The position numbers were made by a program, and so were the translations under genes. 50,305 nucleotides of DNA from an uncultured Clostridia bacterium. Lineage in GTDB: Bacteria > Bacillota > Clostridia > TANB77 > CAG-508. Shown here piece after piece: positions 1 to 7,956 of this stretch. Where the stretch lies: assembly GCA_934167365.1 (NCBI GenBank), contig CAKPKU010000003.1:1-50305 (forward strand), in the 5' to 3' direction. The stretch's first letter is position 1; each line of letters begins with the position of its first letter. The notes under the pieces were generated by a model. It did not search any database. It was not told the DNA's origin and worked only from the letters and a program-made list of their open reading frames with translations.

Positions 1-70
1 GGGGTACTGTGATTCGAACACAGGAATGTCGGAGTCAGAGTCCGATGCCTTACCGCTTGGCGATACCCCA
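1..70 (-). tRNA. tRNA-Gln (anticodon CUG), 3' end cut by the window edge
   Basis: Read on the minus strand the sequence begins TGGGGTATCGCCAAGCGGTA, the usual bacterial tRNA-Gln 5' half. The anticodon loop is CUCUGAC, giving anticodon CUG between 5-bp stems UCGGA and UCCGA, and the T arm contains GTTCGAATC. The acceptor 5' strand TGGGGTA pairs with TACCCC at the window edge. Position 72, the discriminator base and any CCA lie outside the window, so the gene is complete except for about two bases. Identity rests on close resemblance to the E. coli tRNA-Gln(CUG) sequence. Confidence 0.95.
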
Positions 71-97
71 ATGTCAAGCAATTTGAATAATATCATA

Positions 98-126
98 TTG
101 TAAATTAAAAAGCAATACAATAATAT
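98..126 (+). promoter_or_regulatory. Sigma-A-type promoter for the M15 peptidase gene
   Basis: TTGTAA at 98-103 and TAATAT at 121-126 are separated by 17 bp, and the Shine-Dalgarno and ATG follow about 25 bp later. Confidence 0.45.
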
Positions 127-159
127 AAATTTATTACATAATAATCGAGGAGGTACAAA

Positions 160-840
160 ATGGCAAAAATTATTGTGTATAATAATGATACAGATAGAAT
201 GGAAACTTATTATAGAGGAGAAAAAGAGGCTATGCCATACAATACAAACAGAACTCTTCTTGTAAGTGAATTTAGAGGAGCAAGTAATAGTCCAACACTA
301 TGGACAACAAGAAATACTATGAGGTCATGGAATTCACAACGATATATATATGGTGCTCCAATACCTGTGGGATATGCATTTAGGAGACCATGGGAAGGAG
401 GGCATAGTTCGCAATCACAACACTTTGCAGGAACTGCATTTGATGTGGGTCAGCAATGGACTAATGCACAAAGGGCAGTATTAAGATCAAGTGCAGAAAA
501 TTCAGGCTTATGGAGTTATATAGAGCCAGTATCAGTTTCTCCAACATGGGTACATTTTGATAGAAGACAAAAGCCACCAGCATGTTCATCAGGCGGATAT
601 CCAACACTAAAACAAGGCAGTTTAAGTGTATATGTATTAATAGCACAAGATGACTTAAATACATTAGGTTTTTCAACAGGAGGACTAGATGGAATTTTTG
701 GTTCAAGAACAAATAATGCAGTAATCAGGTATCAAAGAAGTAGAGGACTAACAGCAGATGGAATTATAGGCTGTAATACATGGAGGTCATTACAAGAAAA
801 CGTAGTTGGAACTGGTAGAACAAGCACAACATTAGATTAA
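160..840 (+). CDS. M15-type peptidoglycan peptidase with C-terminal peptidoglycan-binding domain
   Basis: A 226-aa protein with two parts. Residues about 60-140 carry an M15A/D-Ala-D-Ala-carboxypeptidase-like zinc site: SQHFAGTAFDV (H88, D95) and WVHFD (H132). Residues about 148-215 look like a PG_binding_1 domain (DDLNTLGF, LDGIFG, YQRSRGL, DGIIG). It should cleave peptide bonds in cell-wall stem peptides. No signal peptide or membrane segment is visible: the N-terminus MAKIIVYNN is a beta-strand-like start. It could therefore be released by lysis, act inside a mother cell, or use another export route. The start follows GAGGAGG with good spacing. The gene stands alone, after tRNA-Gln and before glgP. 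Exact cleavage specificity cannot be told from sequence. Confidence 0.75.
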   Translation: MAKIIVYNNDTDRMETYYRGEKEAMPYNTNRTLLVSEFRGASNSPTLWTTRNTMRSWNSQRYIYGAPIPVGYAFRRPWEGGHSSQSQHFAGTAFDVGQQWTNAQRAVLRSSAENSGLWSYIEPVSVSPTWVHFDRRQKPPACSSGGYPTLKQGSLSVYVLIAQDDLNTLGFSTGGLDGIFGSRTNNAVIRYQRSRGLTADGIIGCNTWRSLQENVVGTGRTSTTLD

Positions 841-925
841 AATATAAAAAGAAAAAATATAAAAAATAGCACAAATATAAGGTAAAATAATGAGGTTTTT
901 TATATAAAGTTTTTATGAAAATAAT

Positions 926-954
926 TTGACAAATAAACACACTTAATAGATAAT
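926..954 (+). promoter_or_regulatory. Promoter of glgP
   Basis: A perfect TTGACA at 926-931, 17 bp, then GATAAT at 949-954; the glgP start lies about 55 bp downstream. Confidence 0.6.
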
Positions 955-1010
955 ATATCTAGAAAATTTTTAAATGGTAAAGTAAAAATACAAAGGAGGA
1001 AATTAAAAAT

Positions 1011-3584
1011 ATGTATGTTTTTAATAAAATAACAGTAATGCCACAACTACCAAAGCGTATAAGAGGCTTATCTGAAATTAGCAATAATTTATGGTGGTCT
1101 TGGAATACTGAATTTTTGAAATTATTTAAAATTATAGATATTGACTTATGGGAAAGCGTACAAAAAAATCCAATAAAATTCTTAAATTTAGTAGACCAAG
1201 AAAAATTAGATAAATTAACAGAAAATCAGGAATTTCTAAAGAAATATGATGAAATATATAATAATTTTAAAAACTATATGGAAAGCAAAAATACATGGTT
1301 TACAAAAGAATACCCACGAAATCAAGATAATTTAGTTGCATATTTTTCAGCAGAATATGGATTAGATGAAATACTTCCAATATATTCAGGAGGACTTGGA
1401 ATTTTATCAGGTGATCATCTAAAATCTGCAAGTGATTTAGGAATACCTCTAGTTGCAGTTGGTTTATTATATAAAAATGGATATTTTCATCAAGAAATAG
1501 ATGGTAATGGTAATCAAAAAGATATTTATAAAAAAATAGATATAAGCACATTACCAATAATACCAGTAAAAGATGAAAAAGGCGAAGATTTATATATTGA
1601 CTATGAACTACCAAATGGTACATTATATTTAAAAATATGGAGTATAAATGTAGGTAGAGCAAAATTATATTTAATGGATTCAGACAATAATAAAAACATA
1701 GAAGAATATAAGAAGATTACATTATATTTATACGGAGGAAATCAAGAAGATAGAATAAAACAAGAAATTGTTTTAGGAATGGCTGGTACAAAATTATTAA
1801 AGAAATTGAATTTAAAACCAACTATATATCATATGAATGAAGGACATTCATCATTTTTAACAATAGAGCTAATTAAAAATGTTATGGAAGAAAAACAAGT
1901 TTCATTTAATATTGCAAGAGATATTGTATCATCAAAAACAGTATTTACAACACATACACCAGTTCCAGCAGGTAATGATATATTTCCATTAGATTTAGTA
2001 GAAAGATATTTTAATGGAACATGGGATAAACTAGGAATATCAAAAGATGAGTTCTTAAAAATGGGAATGCCTCCAAAAGCTAAAATAGAAAACAGTGGTT
2101 TTAACATGGGAATTTTAGCATTAAAAATATCAGGCAAAAAAAATGGTGTTAGTAAATTACATAGGGAAGTATCAAGTGAATTATTTTCAGAAGTATGGCC
2201 AGATATAATTTCTAACGAATCGCCTATAACATATGTAACAAATGGTATTCACACATGTTCATGGTTAGCACCAAACCTAAAAAAATTATATAATAAATAT
2301 TTAATACCATACTGGCAAGATCAAATTTATAAAGATTCTGTATGGAGTGGAATAAAAAATATTCCGAACAATGAATTATGGGAAGAGCATTTAGATAGAA
2401 AAAAGAAATTATTAAATTTAGTAAAAGAAAGCACTGTAAATAGATTAAAAAGAAGCGGATATACTTATGAAAAAATAAATACAATTGTAGGAAAATTAAA
2501 TCCAAATGCATTAACAATAGGATTTGCAAGAAGATTTGCAACATATAAAAGAGCAACTCTAATTTTCAGAGATTTAGAGCGAATAACACAAATCTTAAAT
2601 GATGAAAATAGACCAGTACAATTTATATTTGCAGGAAAAGCACATCCAATAGATAAAGAAGGGCAAGATTTAATAAGATTTATCCACGAAATATCAATGA
2701 AACCACAATTTATAGGAAAAATCTTTTTATTAGAAGATTACAATATTGGTATGTCAAGATATTTAGTAAGTGGTGTAGATGTATGGCTAAATAATCCAAG
2801 AAGACCATTAGAAGCATCAGGCACAAGCGGTCAAAAAGCATCTGTAAATGGTGCAATCAACTTTAGTGTTTTAGATGGTTGGTGGGCAGAAGGATATAAC
2901 GCAAAAAACGGTTGGAAAATAGGCGATGAAAAAAATTACGAAAATTATGAAATCCAAGATAACGAAGATTGTGAAAGCTTATATACAACTTTAGAAAAGA
3001 AGATAATACCAACATATTACGATACAAATGAACATGGATTTTCTGATAAATGGGTAGATATAATGAAAGAATCTATCAAAACTACTGGAGGAAAATTTAG
3101 TACATCTAGAATGTTAGTTGATTATATGGAAAAACTATATATACCATTATGTGATTTAACAACAAAATATTATTCAGATTTGTCAAATGTAGCACAATTC
3201 AATGATTGGAAGAAAAAAGTAAGCTCTAGCTGGAATAAAATTGAAATAACACAAGAAAATGGTCAAAATATAAATAATAAAACAATAGAAGCAGGTAATA
3301 CAATTACAGTTAAATGTAAAGTTAAATTACCAAACATATCAATTGATAATGTTGAAGTTCAAGTATATTGTGGTCAAATATTAGACAATGGAAAACTAGA
3401 TAATGTATGTATAAAAGATATGAAACTTAATAACTATGATGAAAACGAAAATATAGGTTCATATGAAGCAGAAATAGAGCTAAAATCTGGTGGAAATTTC
3501 GGATATACTTTTAGAGCAATGCCAAAACATGAAATGCTACTAGAATCAGCGAATTTAAATTTAGTTAAATGGATGGAAAAATAA
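1011..3584 (+). CDS. glgP: Alpha-glucan (glycogen/maltodextrin) phosphorylase
   Basis: An 857-aa GT35 enzyme (EC 2.4.1.1) that releases glucose-1-phosphate from alpha-1,4-glucans using phosphate and pyridoxal phosphate. The N-terminus (PKRIRGLSEISNNLWWSWN) is the DUF3417-like extension of the short, Thermotoga/Thermus-type family. The catalytic core shows GGLGILSGDHLKSA, HMNEGHSSF, THTPVPAGND and the PLP site EASGTSGQKASVNG, with the PLP lysine at K609. A beta-rich C-terminal stretch from about residue 740 is typical of this subfamily. AAAGGAGG precedes the ATG. The gene is monocistronic, with its own promoter and a terminator at 3693. With pgi and pyk in the same window it supplies the first step of storage-glucan use. 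Confidence 0.93.
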   Translation: MYVFNKITVMPQLPKRIRGLSEISNNLWWSWNTEFLKLFKIIDIDLWESVQKNPIKFLNLVDQEKLDKLTENQEFLKKYDEIYNNFKNYMESKNTWFTKEYPRNQDNLVAYFSAEYGLDEILPIYSGGLGILSGDHLKSASDLGIPLVAVGLLYKNGYFHQEIDGNGNQKDIYKKIDISTLPIIPVKDEKGEDLYIDYELPNGTLYLKIWSINVGRAKLYLMDSDNNKNIEEYKKITLYLYGGNQEDRIKQEIVLGMAGTKLLKKLNLKPTIYHMNEGHSSFLTIELIKNVMEEKQVSFNIARDIVSSKTVFTTHTPVPAGNDIFPLDLVERYFNGTWDKLGISKDEFLKMGMPPKAKIENSGFNMGILALKISGKKNGVSKLHREVSSELFSEVWPDIISNESPITYVTNGIHTCSWLAPNLKKLYNKYLIPYWQDQIYKDSVWSGIKNIPNNELWEEHLDRKKKLLNLVKESTVNRLKRSGYTYEKINTIVGKLNPNALTIGFARRFATYKRATLIFRDLERITQILNDENRPVQFIFAGKAHPIDKEGQDLIRFIHEISMKPQFIGKIFLLEDYNIGMSRYLVSGVDVWLNNPRRPLEASGTSGQKASVNGAINFSVLDGWWAEGYNAKNGWKIGDEKNYENYEIQDNEDCESLYTTLEKKIIPTYYDTNEHGFSDKWVDIMKESIKTTGGKFSTSRMLVDYMEKLYIPLCDLTTKYYSDLSNVAQFNDWKKKVSSSWNKIEITQENGQNINNKTIEAGNTITVKCKVKLPNISIDNVEVQVYCGQILDNGKLDNVCIKDMKLNNYDENENIGSYEAEIELKSGGNFGYTFRAMPKHEMLLESANLNLVKWMEK

Positions 3585-3692
3585 ATATATCAGATGAATA
3601 GTTAATATTTATTAAACTTATAACAAAAATCAATTGATTTATTAAAGAAAATATTAAATAATTATAAATAACATAAAAAAAAATTTCTAAAA

Positions 3693-3737
3693 AAACACTA
3701 AACTTATTTTAGTATATGAATAAGTTTAGTGTTTTTT
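3693..3737 (+). terminator. Intrinsic terminator of glgP
   Basis: The arm AAACACTAAACTTATT at 3693-3708 pairs with AATAAGTTTAGTGTTT at 3719-3734, followed by a T run. Confidence 0.85.
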
Positions 3738-3756
3738 ATATGAAAGTTCTATATTA

Positions 3757-3843
3757 AATTAAGTTAATGGTAAATTCAGCTTATTGACATTTAAAAAAAG
3801 CAATTTAAAAGACTTCGACAAACATTGTACACAAAATTGCAAC
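3757..3843 (+). repeat. Degenerate intergenic element, copy A
   Basis: Two blocks recur elsewhere in the window. Block 1, AATTAAGTTAATGGTAAATT (3757-3776), matches copy C at 18 of 20 positions. Block 2, around 3810-3840 (CTTCGACAAACATTG), resembles copy B at 6124-6155. It lies between the glgP terminator and the pyk promoter, with no open frame. Its function is unknown. Confidence 0.4.
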
Positions 3844-3963
3844 GAAAATTTGCTCCAAGAACAATTTAACACGGACTTTGTGCTTAACATATTATATATA
3901 AATAACTAAAAATCAAACAGTAATTTTATCTACAATATTTGACACAACTATTTATATTTTGTA

Positions 3964-3990
3964 AATATTTGCCTAAAAAAGGCAAATATT
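3964..3990. promoter_or_regulatory. Perfect inverted repeat just upstream of the pyk -35 box
   Basis: AATATTTGCCT at 3964-3974 and AGGCAAATATT at 3980-3990 are exact inverted 11-mers separated by five A. The right arm ends 3 bp before the -35 hexamer. It could be an operator, or a hairpin in readthrough RNA. It has no T run, so it is not a standard terminator. Confidence 0.5.
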
Positions 3991-3993
3991 GTA

Positions 3994-4022
3994 TTGTAAC
4001 AGATAAGTATTAGTGTTATAAT
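3994..4022 (+). promoter_or_regulatory. Promoter of pyk
   Basis: TTGTAA (3994-3999), 17 bp, and TATAAT (4017-4022) with an upstream TGT forming an extended -10. The -10 covers an in-frame ATG at 4021, which therefore cannot be the start of pyk. Confidence 0.75.
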
Positions 4023-4056
4023 GATAAGCGATTTAAGAAAAATTGGAGGTAATAAA

Positions 4057-5505
4057 ATGATAAATACTAAAAGAACAAAAGTAGTATGTACAATAGGACC
4101 AGCCACAAAAGATGTTGAAATATTAAAGAAAATGATATTAGCAGGAATGAATGTTGCAAGATTAAACTTTTCTCATGGATCTTTTGAAGATCAAGAAGTT
4201 TACTACAATGCTGTAAAAAAAGCTAGTGAAGAAGTAGGTTTACCAGTTGCAATATTATTAGATACACAAGGACCAGAAATAAGAACTGGAAAATTAGAAG
4301 TAAGCCCTGTAACATTAGTAGCAGAAGAAACATTTACATTAGTAAATGAAGATATAATAGGAGATAAAACAAAAGCATCTGTAACATATAAAGAATTATA
4401 TAAAGATGTAACACCAGGAACAACTATATTAATAGATGATGGAAAAATCGAATTAGAAGTTGAAAAAATCGAAGGAAAAGATGTTGTATGTAAAGTAATG
4501 AATGGTGGAGAGCTAGGAAGCAAAAAAAGTATAAACATACCAGGAAGACACATCAATTTACCAGCATTAAAAGAAAAAGATATTAAAGACTTAAAAGATG
4601 CATGTAAATATGACTTTGATTATATTGCAGCATCATTTATAAGATCAGTAGATGATGTTAAAGCAATAAGAAAAGTATTAAATGAAAATGGTGGAGAGCG
4701 TATTAAAATAATATCAAAAATCGAAAGCCAAGAAGGAATAGATAATTTCGATGAAATTCTAGAAGAATCAGATGGAATTATGGTAGCACGTGGAGATATG
4801 GGTGTAGAAATACCAATGGAAGAAGTACCATTAGTACAAAAAAGAATCATAAAAAAATGTAATAATAGCGGAAAAATAGTTATAACAGCAACACAAATGC
4901 TTGAATCAATGACATCAAATCCACGTCCTACAAGAGCAGAAGTTAGTGATGTTGCAAATGCAATATTTGATGTAACAGGAGCAATAATGCTTTCAGGAGA
5001 AAGTGCAATGGGAAAATACCCTGTACAATGTGTTGAAACAATGTCAAAAATAGCACATTCAATAGAAGGTGCAATAAGCTATGAAAAGAGAATAGCTAGA
5101 AGAAATATGGACTTTGAAAACTTAAATTATGAATTTTATTTAAATTATTCAATATGTACAGCTGCAAGACAAATGAATGCAAAAGCAATCATTGCATATA
5201 CAGAAGTAGGAGACACACCAAGAATAATATCAAGTTTATTACCAAGTTGTCCAATTATAGCGGTAACAAAATGTGAAAAGACTTATAGACAATTAGCACT
5301 TGTAGCAAATGTTATTCCATTATTAATAAAAGAAGAAGGAACAGCAAAAGAGCTAATAGAAAAAGGAATAGAAAAAGCTATAGAATTAGAGCTAATCAAA
5401 AAAGATGATGTATTAGCAATAGCAGGAGGAGATACTATATTAGAAAATAGTGATACAGCTATGAATAGAACTATTGGTGGAGTAATAAAAGCAAATAATA
5501 AATAA
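4057..5505 (+). CDS. pyk: Pyruvate kinase
   Basis: A 482-aa pyruvate kinase (EC 2.7.1.40), converting phosphoenolpyruvate and ADP to pyruvate and ATP in the last step of glycolysis. It opens with RTKVVCTIGPA, then NVARLNFSHG, DTQGPEIRTG in the A domain, a B domain at about residues 75-165, VARGDMGVEIP near residue 243 and the signature ITATQMLESM near 275. The C-terminal allosteric domain is present. The extra PEP-utiliser-like domain found in some Bacillus enzymes is absent. The start at 4057 is set by TTGGAGG seven bases upstream and by the promoter covering an earlier ATG. It is monocistronic. The palindrome upstream may mediate regulation. Confidence 0.95.
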   Translation: MINTKRTKVVCTIGPATKDVEILKKMILAGMNVARLNFSHGSFEDQEVYYNAVKKASEEVGLPVAILLDTQGPEIRTGKLEVSPVTLVAEETFTLVNEDIIGDKTKASVTYKELYKDVTPGTTILIDDGKIELEVEKIEGKDVVCKVMNGGELGSKKSINIPGRHINLPALKEKDIKDLKDACKYDFDYIAASFIRSVDDVKAIRKVLNENGGERIKIISKIESQEGIDNFDEILEESDGIMVARGDMGVEIPMEEVPLVQKRIIKKCNNSGKIVITATQMLESMTSNPRPTRAEVSDVANAIFDVTGAIMLSGESAMGKYPVQCVETMSKIAHSIEGAISYEKRIARRNMDFENLNYEFYLNYSICTAARQMNAKAIIAYTEVGDTPRIISSLLPSCPIIAVTKCEKTYRQLALVANVIPLLIKEEGTAKELIEKGIEKAIELELIKKDDVLAIAGGDTILENSDTAMNRTIGGVIKANNK

Positions 5506-5518
5506 ATTTCCCGATTAA

Positions 5519-5577
5519 ATATTACAATATTACAGAAATATTACCAAAATATTACAAAAAGTTTGCAAAAATATTAC
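5519..5577 (+). repeat. ATATTAC direct repeats, mostly 11 bp apart, over a promoter
   Basis: ATATTAC occurs at 5519, 5527, 5538, 5549 and 5571. The steps are 8, 11, 11 and 22 bp, so four copies fall on one 11-bp phase. The last copy lies in the spacer of the promoter at 5563-5591. Helically phased repeats suggest a protein-binding array. Confidence 0.55.
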
Positions 5578-5591
5578 AAATGTGTTATAAT
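5563..5591 (+). promoter_or_regulatory. Promoter of the 109-aa membrane protein gene
   Basis: TTGCAA (5563-5568), 17 bp, then TATAAT (5586-5591) with an upstream TG making an extended -10. Confidence 0.7.
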
Positions 5592-5619
5592 TAGGTATAC
5601 TAATAAAGAAGGTGATATT

Positions 5620-5949
5620 ATGGTAATTTTATATATAATATATTTATTAATTTTTGTAATAGTAGGTTTTATAGGATTAACATGCATGAAAATAAAATTA
5701 GCAGGAATGGAAGTTAAAGACTTTTTTGAATTTATACTAGCAATTAATGATTTAGATAGTTTATACATATTTTCTAAAAATAATAAAGAAATGACAAAAA
5801 ATGAACAAGTAGCATTCTTAAAAGAAGCAGAAAAAATATTTAATATATTTGAAAAAATACCTTCAATAATATGGGAAGATGAATACGAAAAATATAATAA
5901 AGTCTTAGAAACTTATAGAAATATTAGAGTTTTAAGATGGGCAGAATAA
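5620..5949 (+). CDS. Small N-terminally membrane-anchored protein, unknown function
   Basis: 109 aa. The first 25 residues (MVILYIIYLLIFVIVGFIGL) form one hydrophobic helix. The rest is a soluble, mixed-charge, probably helical domain (KNEQVAFLKEAEKIFNIFEK) likely facing the cytoplasm or the wall. I recognise no family. The ATG at 5620 follows AAGAAGGTGAT. An earlier in-frame start at 5563 coincides with the -35 box and is rejected. The gene is alone between pyk and nifS, with its own promoter (overlapped by phased repeats) and its own terminator, so it is likely individually regulated. Confidence 0.7.
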   Translation: MVILYIIYLLIFVIVGFIGLTCMKIKLAGMEVKDFFEFILAINDLDSLYIFSKNNKEMTKNEQVAFLKEAEKIFNIFEKIPSIIWEDEYEKYNKVLETYRNIRVLRWAE

Positions 5950-5957
5950 TAAAATAA

Positions 5958-5997
5958 AAAAAACACTAAGATATTTAATATTTTAGTGTTTTTTTTT
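5958..5997 (+). terminator. Intrinsic terminator after the 109-aa gene
   Basis: AAACACTAAGATAT and ATATTTTAGTGTTT pair with one mismatch around a short loop, followed by a run of T. Confidence 0.8.
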
Positions 5998-6058
5998 GTT
6001 TTTATAAATATAATAATTATAAAGGCATAAATATTTTTATATAATAGGAGTTTATATA

Positions 6059-6160
6059 AATTAATCAAATGGTAAAACAATATTATTTAACATAAAAAAA
6101 TTAGCAATATCCAATTATATAAAAGGTTTCGCAAAAACATTACACACAAAATTACTACAA
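6059..6160 (+). repeat. Degenerate intergenic element, copy B
   Basis: Block 1, AATTAATCAAATGGTAAAAC (6059-6078), and block 2, GGTTTCGCAAAAACATTACA (from 6125), resemble copies A and C in the same order. It sits between a terminator and nifS. Confidence 0.4.
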
Positions 6161-6190
6161 AATTTTGGTGTACGAAAAAGGATTGGTTAT

Positions 6191-7324
6191 ATGGAAAATA
6201 AGTATTTTGATCATGCAGCAACAACAGCTGTAAGAGAAGAGGTTATAAAAGAAATGATACCATATATGGGAGTAGAATATGGTAATCCATCATCTGTATA
6301 TTCTTTAGGAAGAAAAAATAGAAAAGTAGTTGAAAATGCAAGAGCAAAAGTAGCTCAAATAATAAATTCAAATAAAAATGAAATATATTTTACATCATGC
6401 GGAAGTGAAAGTGATAATTTAGCAATAAAAGGAATAATGTTTGCAAACAAATTCAAGGGCAATCATATGATAACCACAAAAATAGAACATCCAGCAATAT
6501 TAAATACATGTAAATGGCTAGAGCGCAATGGATTTGAGGTAACATATTTAAATGTAGATGAAAATGGAAAAATTAGTTTAGAAGAGCTAAAACAATCAAT
6601 AAAATCAAATACAGTATTAATTTCAATAATGTTTGCAAATAATGAAATAGGAACAATACAGCCCATACAAGCAATTGGTAAAATAGCAAAATCTAAAGGC
6701 ATTATATTTCATACAGATGCAGTTCAAGCAATGGGAAATATAAAAATAGATGTAAAAGCACTAAATATAGATGCACTTTCAATGTCAGCACATAAATTTT
6801 ATGGACCAAAAGGAGTTGGAGCACTATATATAAAAGAAGGAATAAGATTTGAAAGCATACAAACAGGTGGACATCAAGAAAAAAACAAAAGAGCAGGAAC
6901 TGAAAATGTAGCAGGAATTGTAGGTTTAGCAAAAGCATTAGAATTAATATATAATGATTTTGAAACATATAATAAAAATTTAATAAGTTTAAGAAATTAT
7001 TATATAGATTTAATTGAACAAAATATAGAAAATGTGCATTTAAATGGAGATAGATTAGATAGATTACCAGGAAATGCAAATATATCATTCAAAGGAATAG
7101 ATGCAAGTGAATTATTACTGTACCTAGATCAATTTGGAATTTGTGCATCAGCAGGATCAGCATGCACATCAGGGTCTTTAGAGCCATCACATGTTTTAGT
7201 TGCAATTGGACTAAAAAGTGATTATATACAAGGAGCTTTACGAACATCATTTGGAAGAGAAAATACAAAAAAAGACATTGAATTTCTAGTAAATTGCATA
7301 AAAAAATACATTAACTCTAAATAA
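6191..7324 (+). CDS. NifS/IscS-type cysteine desulfurase
   Basis: A 377-aa PLP enzyme (EC 2.8.1.7) that takes sulfur from cysteine as a protein persulfide for Fe-S clusters, tRNA thiolation or cofactors. It shows DHAATTAVR at the start, TSCGSESDN, FHTDAVQAMG, the PLP lysine K202 in SAHKFYGPKG and the catalytic Cys C325 in SAGSACTSGS, inside the long group-I loop. Length is normal. No IscU, ThiI or MnmA partner is adjacent, so the sulfur acceptor is unknown. AAAAGGA precedes the ATG. Downstream lie a 64-aa protein and two half TauE/SafE proteins that could form a sulfur-related cluster (inference). The symbol is left blank because nifS and iscS cannot be separated by sequence here. Confidence 0.9.
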   Translation: MENKYFDHAATTAVREEVIKEMIPYMGVEYGNPSSVYSLGRKNRKVVENARAKVAQIINSNKNEIYFTSCGSESDNLAIKGIMFANKFKGNHMITTKIEHPAILNTCKWLERNGFEVTYLNVDENGKISLEELKQSIKSNTVLISIMFANNEIGTIQPIQAIGKIAKSKGIIFHTDAVQAMGNIKIDVKALNIDALSMSAHKFYGPKGVGALYIKEGIRFESIQTGGHQEKNKRAGTENVAGIVGLAKALELIYNDFETYNKNLISLRNYYIDLIEQNIENVHLNGDRLDRLPGNANISFKGIDASELLLYLDQFGICASAGSACTSGSLEPSHVLVAIGLKSDYIQGALRTSFGRENTKKDIEFLVNCIKKYINSK

Positions 7325-7334
7325 GATATTGATT

Positions 7335-7370
7335 CTTGTTAATATTTAGTATATAGTTAATATTAACAAG
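7335..7370 (+). promoter_or_regulatory. 12-bp inverted repeat abutting the Shine-Dalgarno of the next gene
   Basis: CTTGTTAATATT (7335-7346) and AATATTAACAAG (7359-7370) are exact inverted repeats with a 12-nt loop. The right arm runs directly into GGAGGG, the ribosome site of the 64-aa gene. There is no T run, so a translational control hairpin or operator is more likely than a terminator. Confidence 0.5.
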
Positions 7371-7379
7371 GAGGGACAC

Positions 7380-7574
7380 ATGAAAAACAATATTAATTGG
7401 AAAACACAAGATGAAAAATATATTTTTTATATGCAAAAATTTTTAGACATATGTGATAATATAGAAGATGAGGATTTAAAATCAAGAATAATACGAACAA
7501 TGATTGTGTGTGACGATATATTAACTAATTTAGCTATAAATGAAATTGAAAAAATGAATAAAAAGGAACAATAA
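7380..7574 (+). CDS. Small unknown protein (64 aa)
   Basis: A charged, predicted all-helical protein (DEKYIFYMQKFLDICDNIED, EIEKMNKKEQ) with two Cys and no membrane segment. I recognise no family. It has a very good GGAGGG site. It lies 55 bp after nifS and 28 bp before the TauE/SafE pair, so it is probably co-transcribed with one or both. Confidence 0.6.
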   Translation: MKNNINWKTQDEKYIFYMQKFLDICDNIEDEDLKSRIIRTMIVCDDILTNLAINEIEKMNKKEQ

Positions 7575-7602
7575 TGGCATAATAAAATAAAAAAGGTTTA
7601 TT

Positions 7603-7953
7603 ATGTTAAAAAAAATAGTAATTGGTTTAATAGTAGGTTTCATAAGTGGACTGCTTGCATCAGGTGGAGGAATAATATTATTACCATCATATTTATATAT
7701 TTTTAAATTAAATGAAAAAGAAGCAAGAGCCACAACAATTTTTTCAATGTTAATAATAACAACAGTAACAAGCATAGTATATATGGGCTACAAAAACTTT
7801 AATTTTGAATTAGGTTTAAAATGTGCCATAGGGGGAATTATAGGAAGTTACATTGGAAGTAAATTATTAAATAAAATGAATACAGATTCAAAAGTTTTTA
7901 AAATAGTATTTATAATATTCTTATTGTATTCATCATATTGCATGTTGAGGTGA
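7603..7953 (+). CDS. Half-size TauE/SafE (TSUP) family membrane protein, first of a pair
   Basis: 116 aa, about half of a normal TSUP protein (about 250 aa). The opening VIGLIVGFISGLLASGGG is the characteristic glycine-rich repeat start. About four hydrophobic segments follow: residues 4-28, 45-62, 72-92 and 96-114. TSUP proteins move sulfur-containing or organic anions such as sulfite or sulfoacetate across the membrane; the substrate here is unknown. The stop is three bases before the next ATG, and the next gene carries the same motif, so the two proteins probably form one transporter as a heterodimer (inference). The pairing with a cysteine desulfurase suggests sulfur metabolism. Confidence 0.8.
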   Translation: MLKKIVIGLIVGFISGLLASGGGIILLPSYLYIFKLNEKEARATTIFSMLIITTVTSIVYMGYKNFNFELGLKCAIGGIIGSYIGSKLLNKMNTDSKVFKIVFIIFLLYSSYCMLR

Positions 7954-7956
7954 GCT

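Noticed and set aside
4021..4056. Longer N-terminus for pyruvate kinase starting at the ATG at 4021
   Set aside because: That ATG lies in the -10 box and has no ribosome site.
4203..4556. Long minus-strand open frames opposite pyk, the P-type ATPase gene, tgt and others
   Set aside because: They mirror the codon pattern of the plus-strand genes, lack ribosome sites and have improbable Leu/Ile/Ser-rich compositions.
5519..5577. CRISPR-like array from repeated ATATTAC
   Set aside because: The units are 7 bp with 1-15 bp gaps and no spacers; it is a promoter-linked repeat.
7335..7370. Rex operator, because it contains TTGTTAA and TTAACAA
   Set aside because: The half sites are 20 bp apart, whereas Rex sites have a short spacer.
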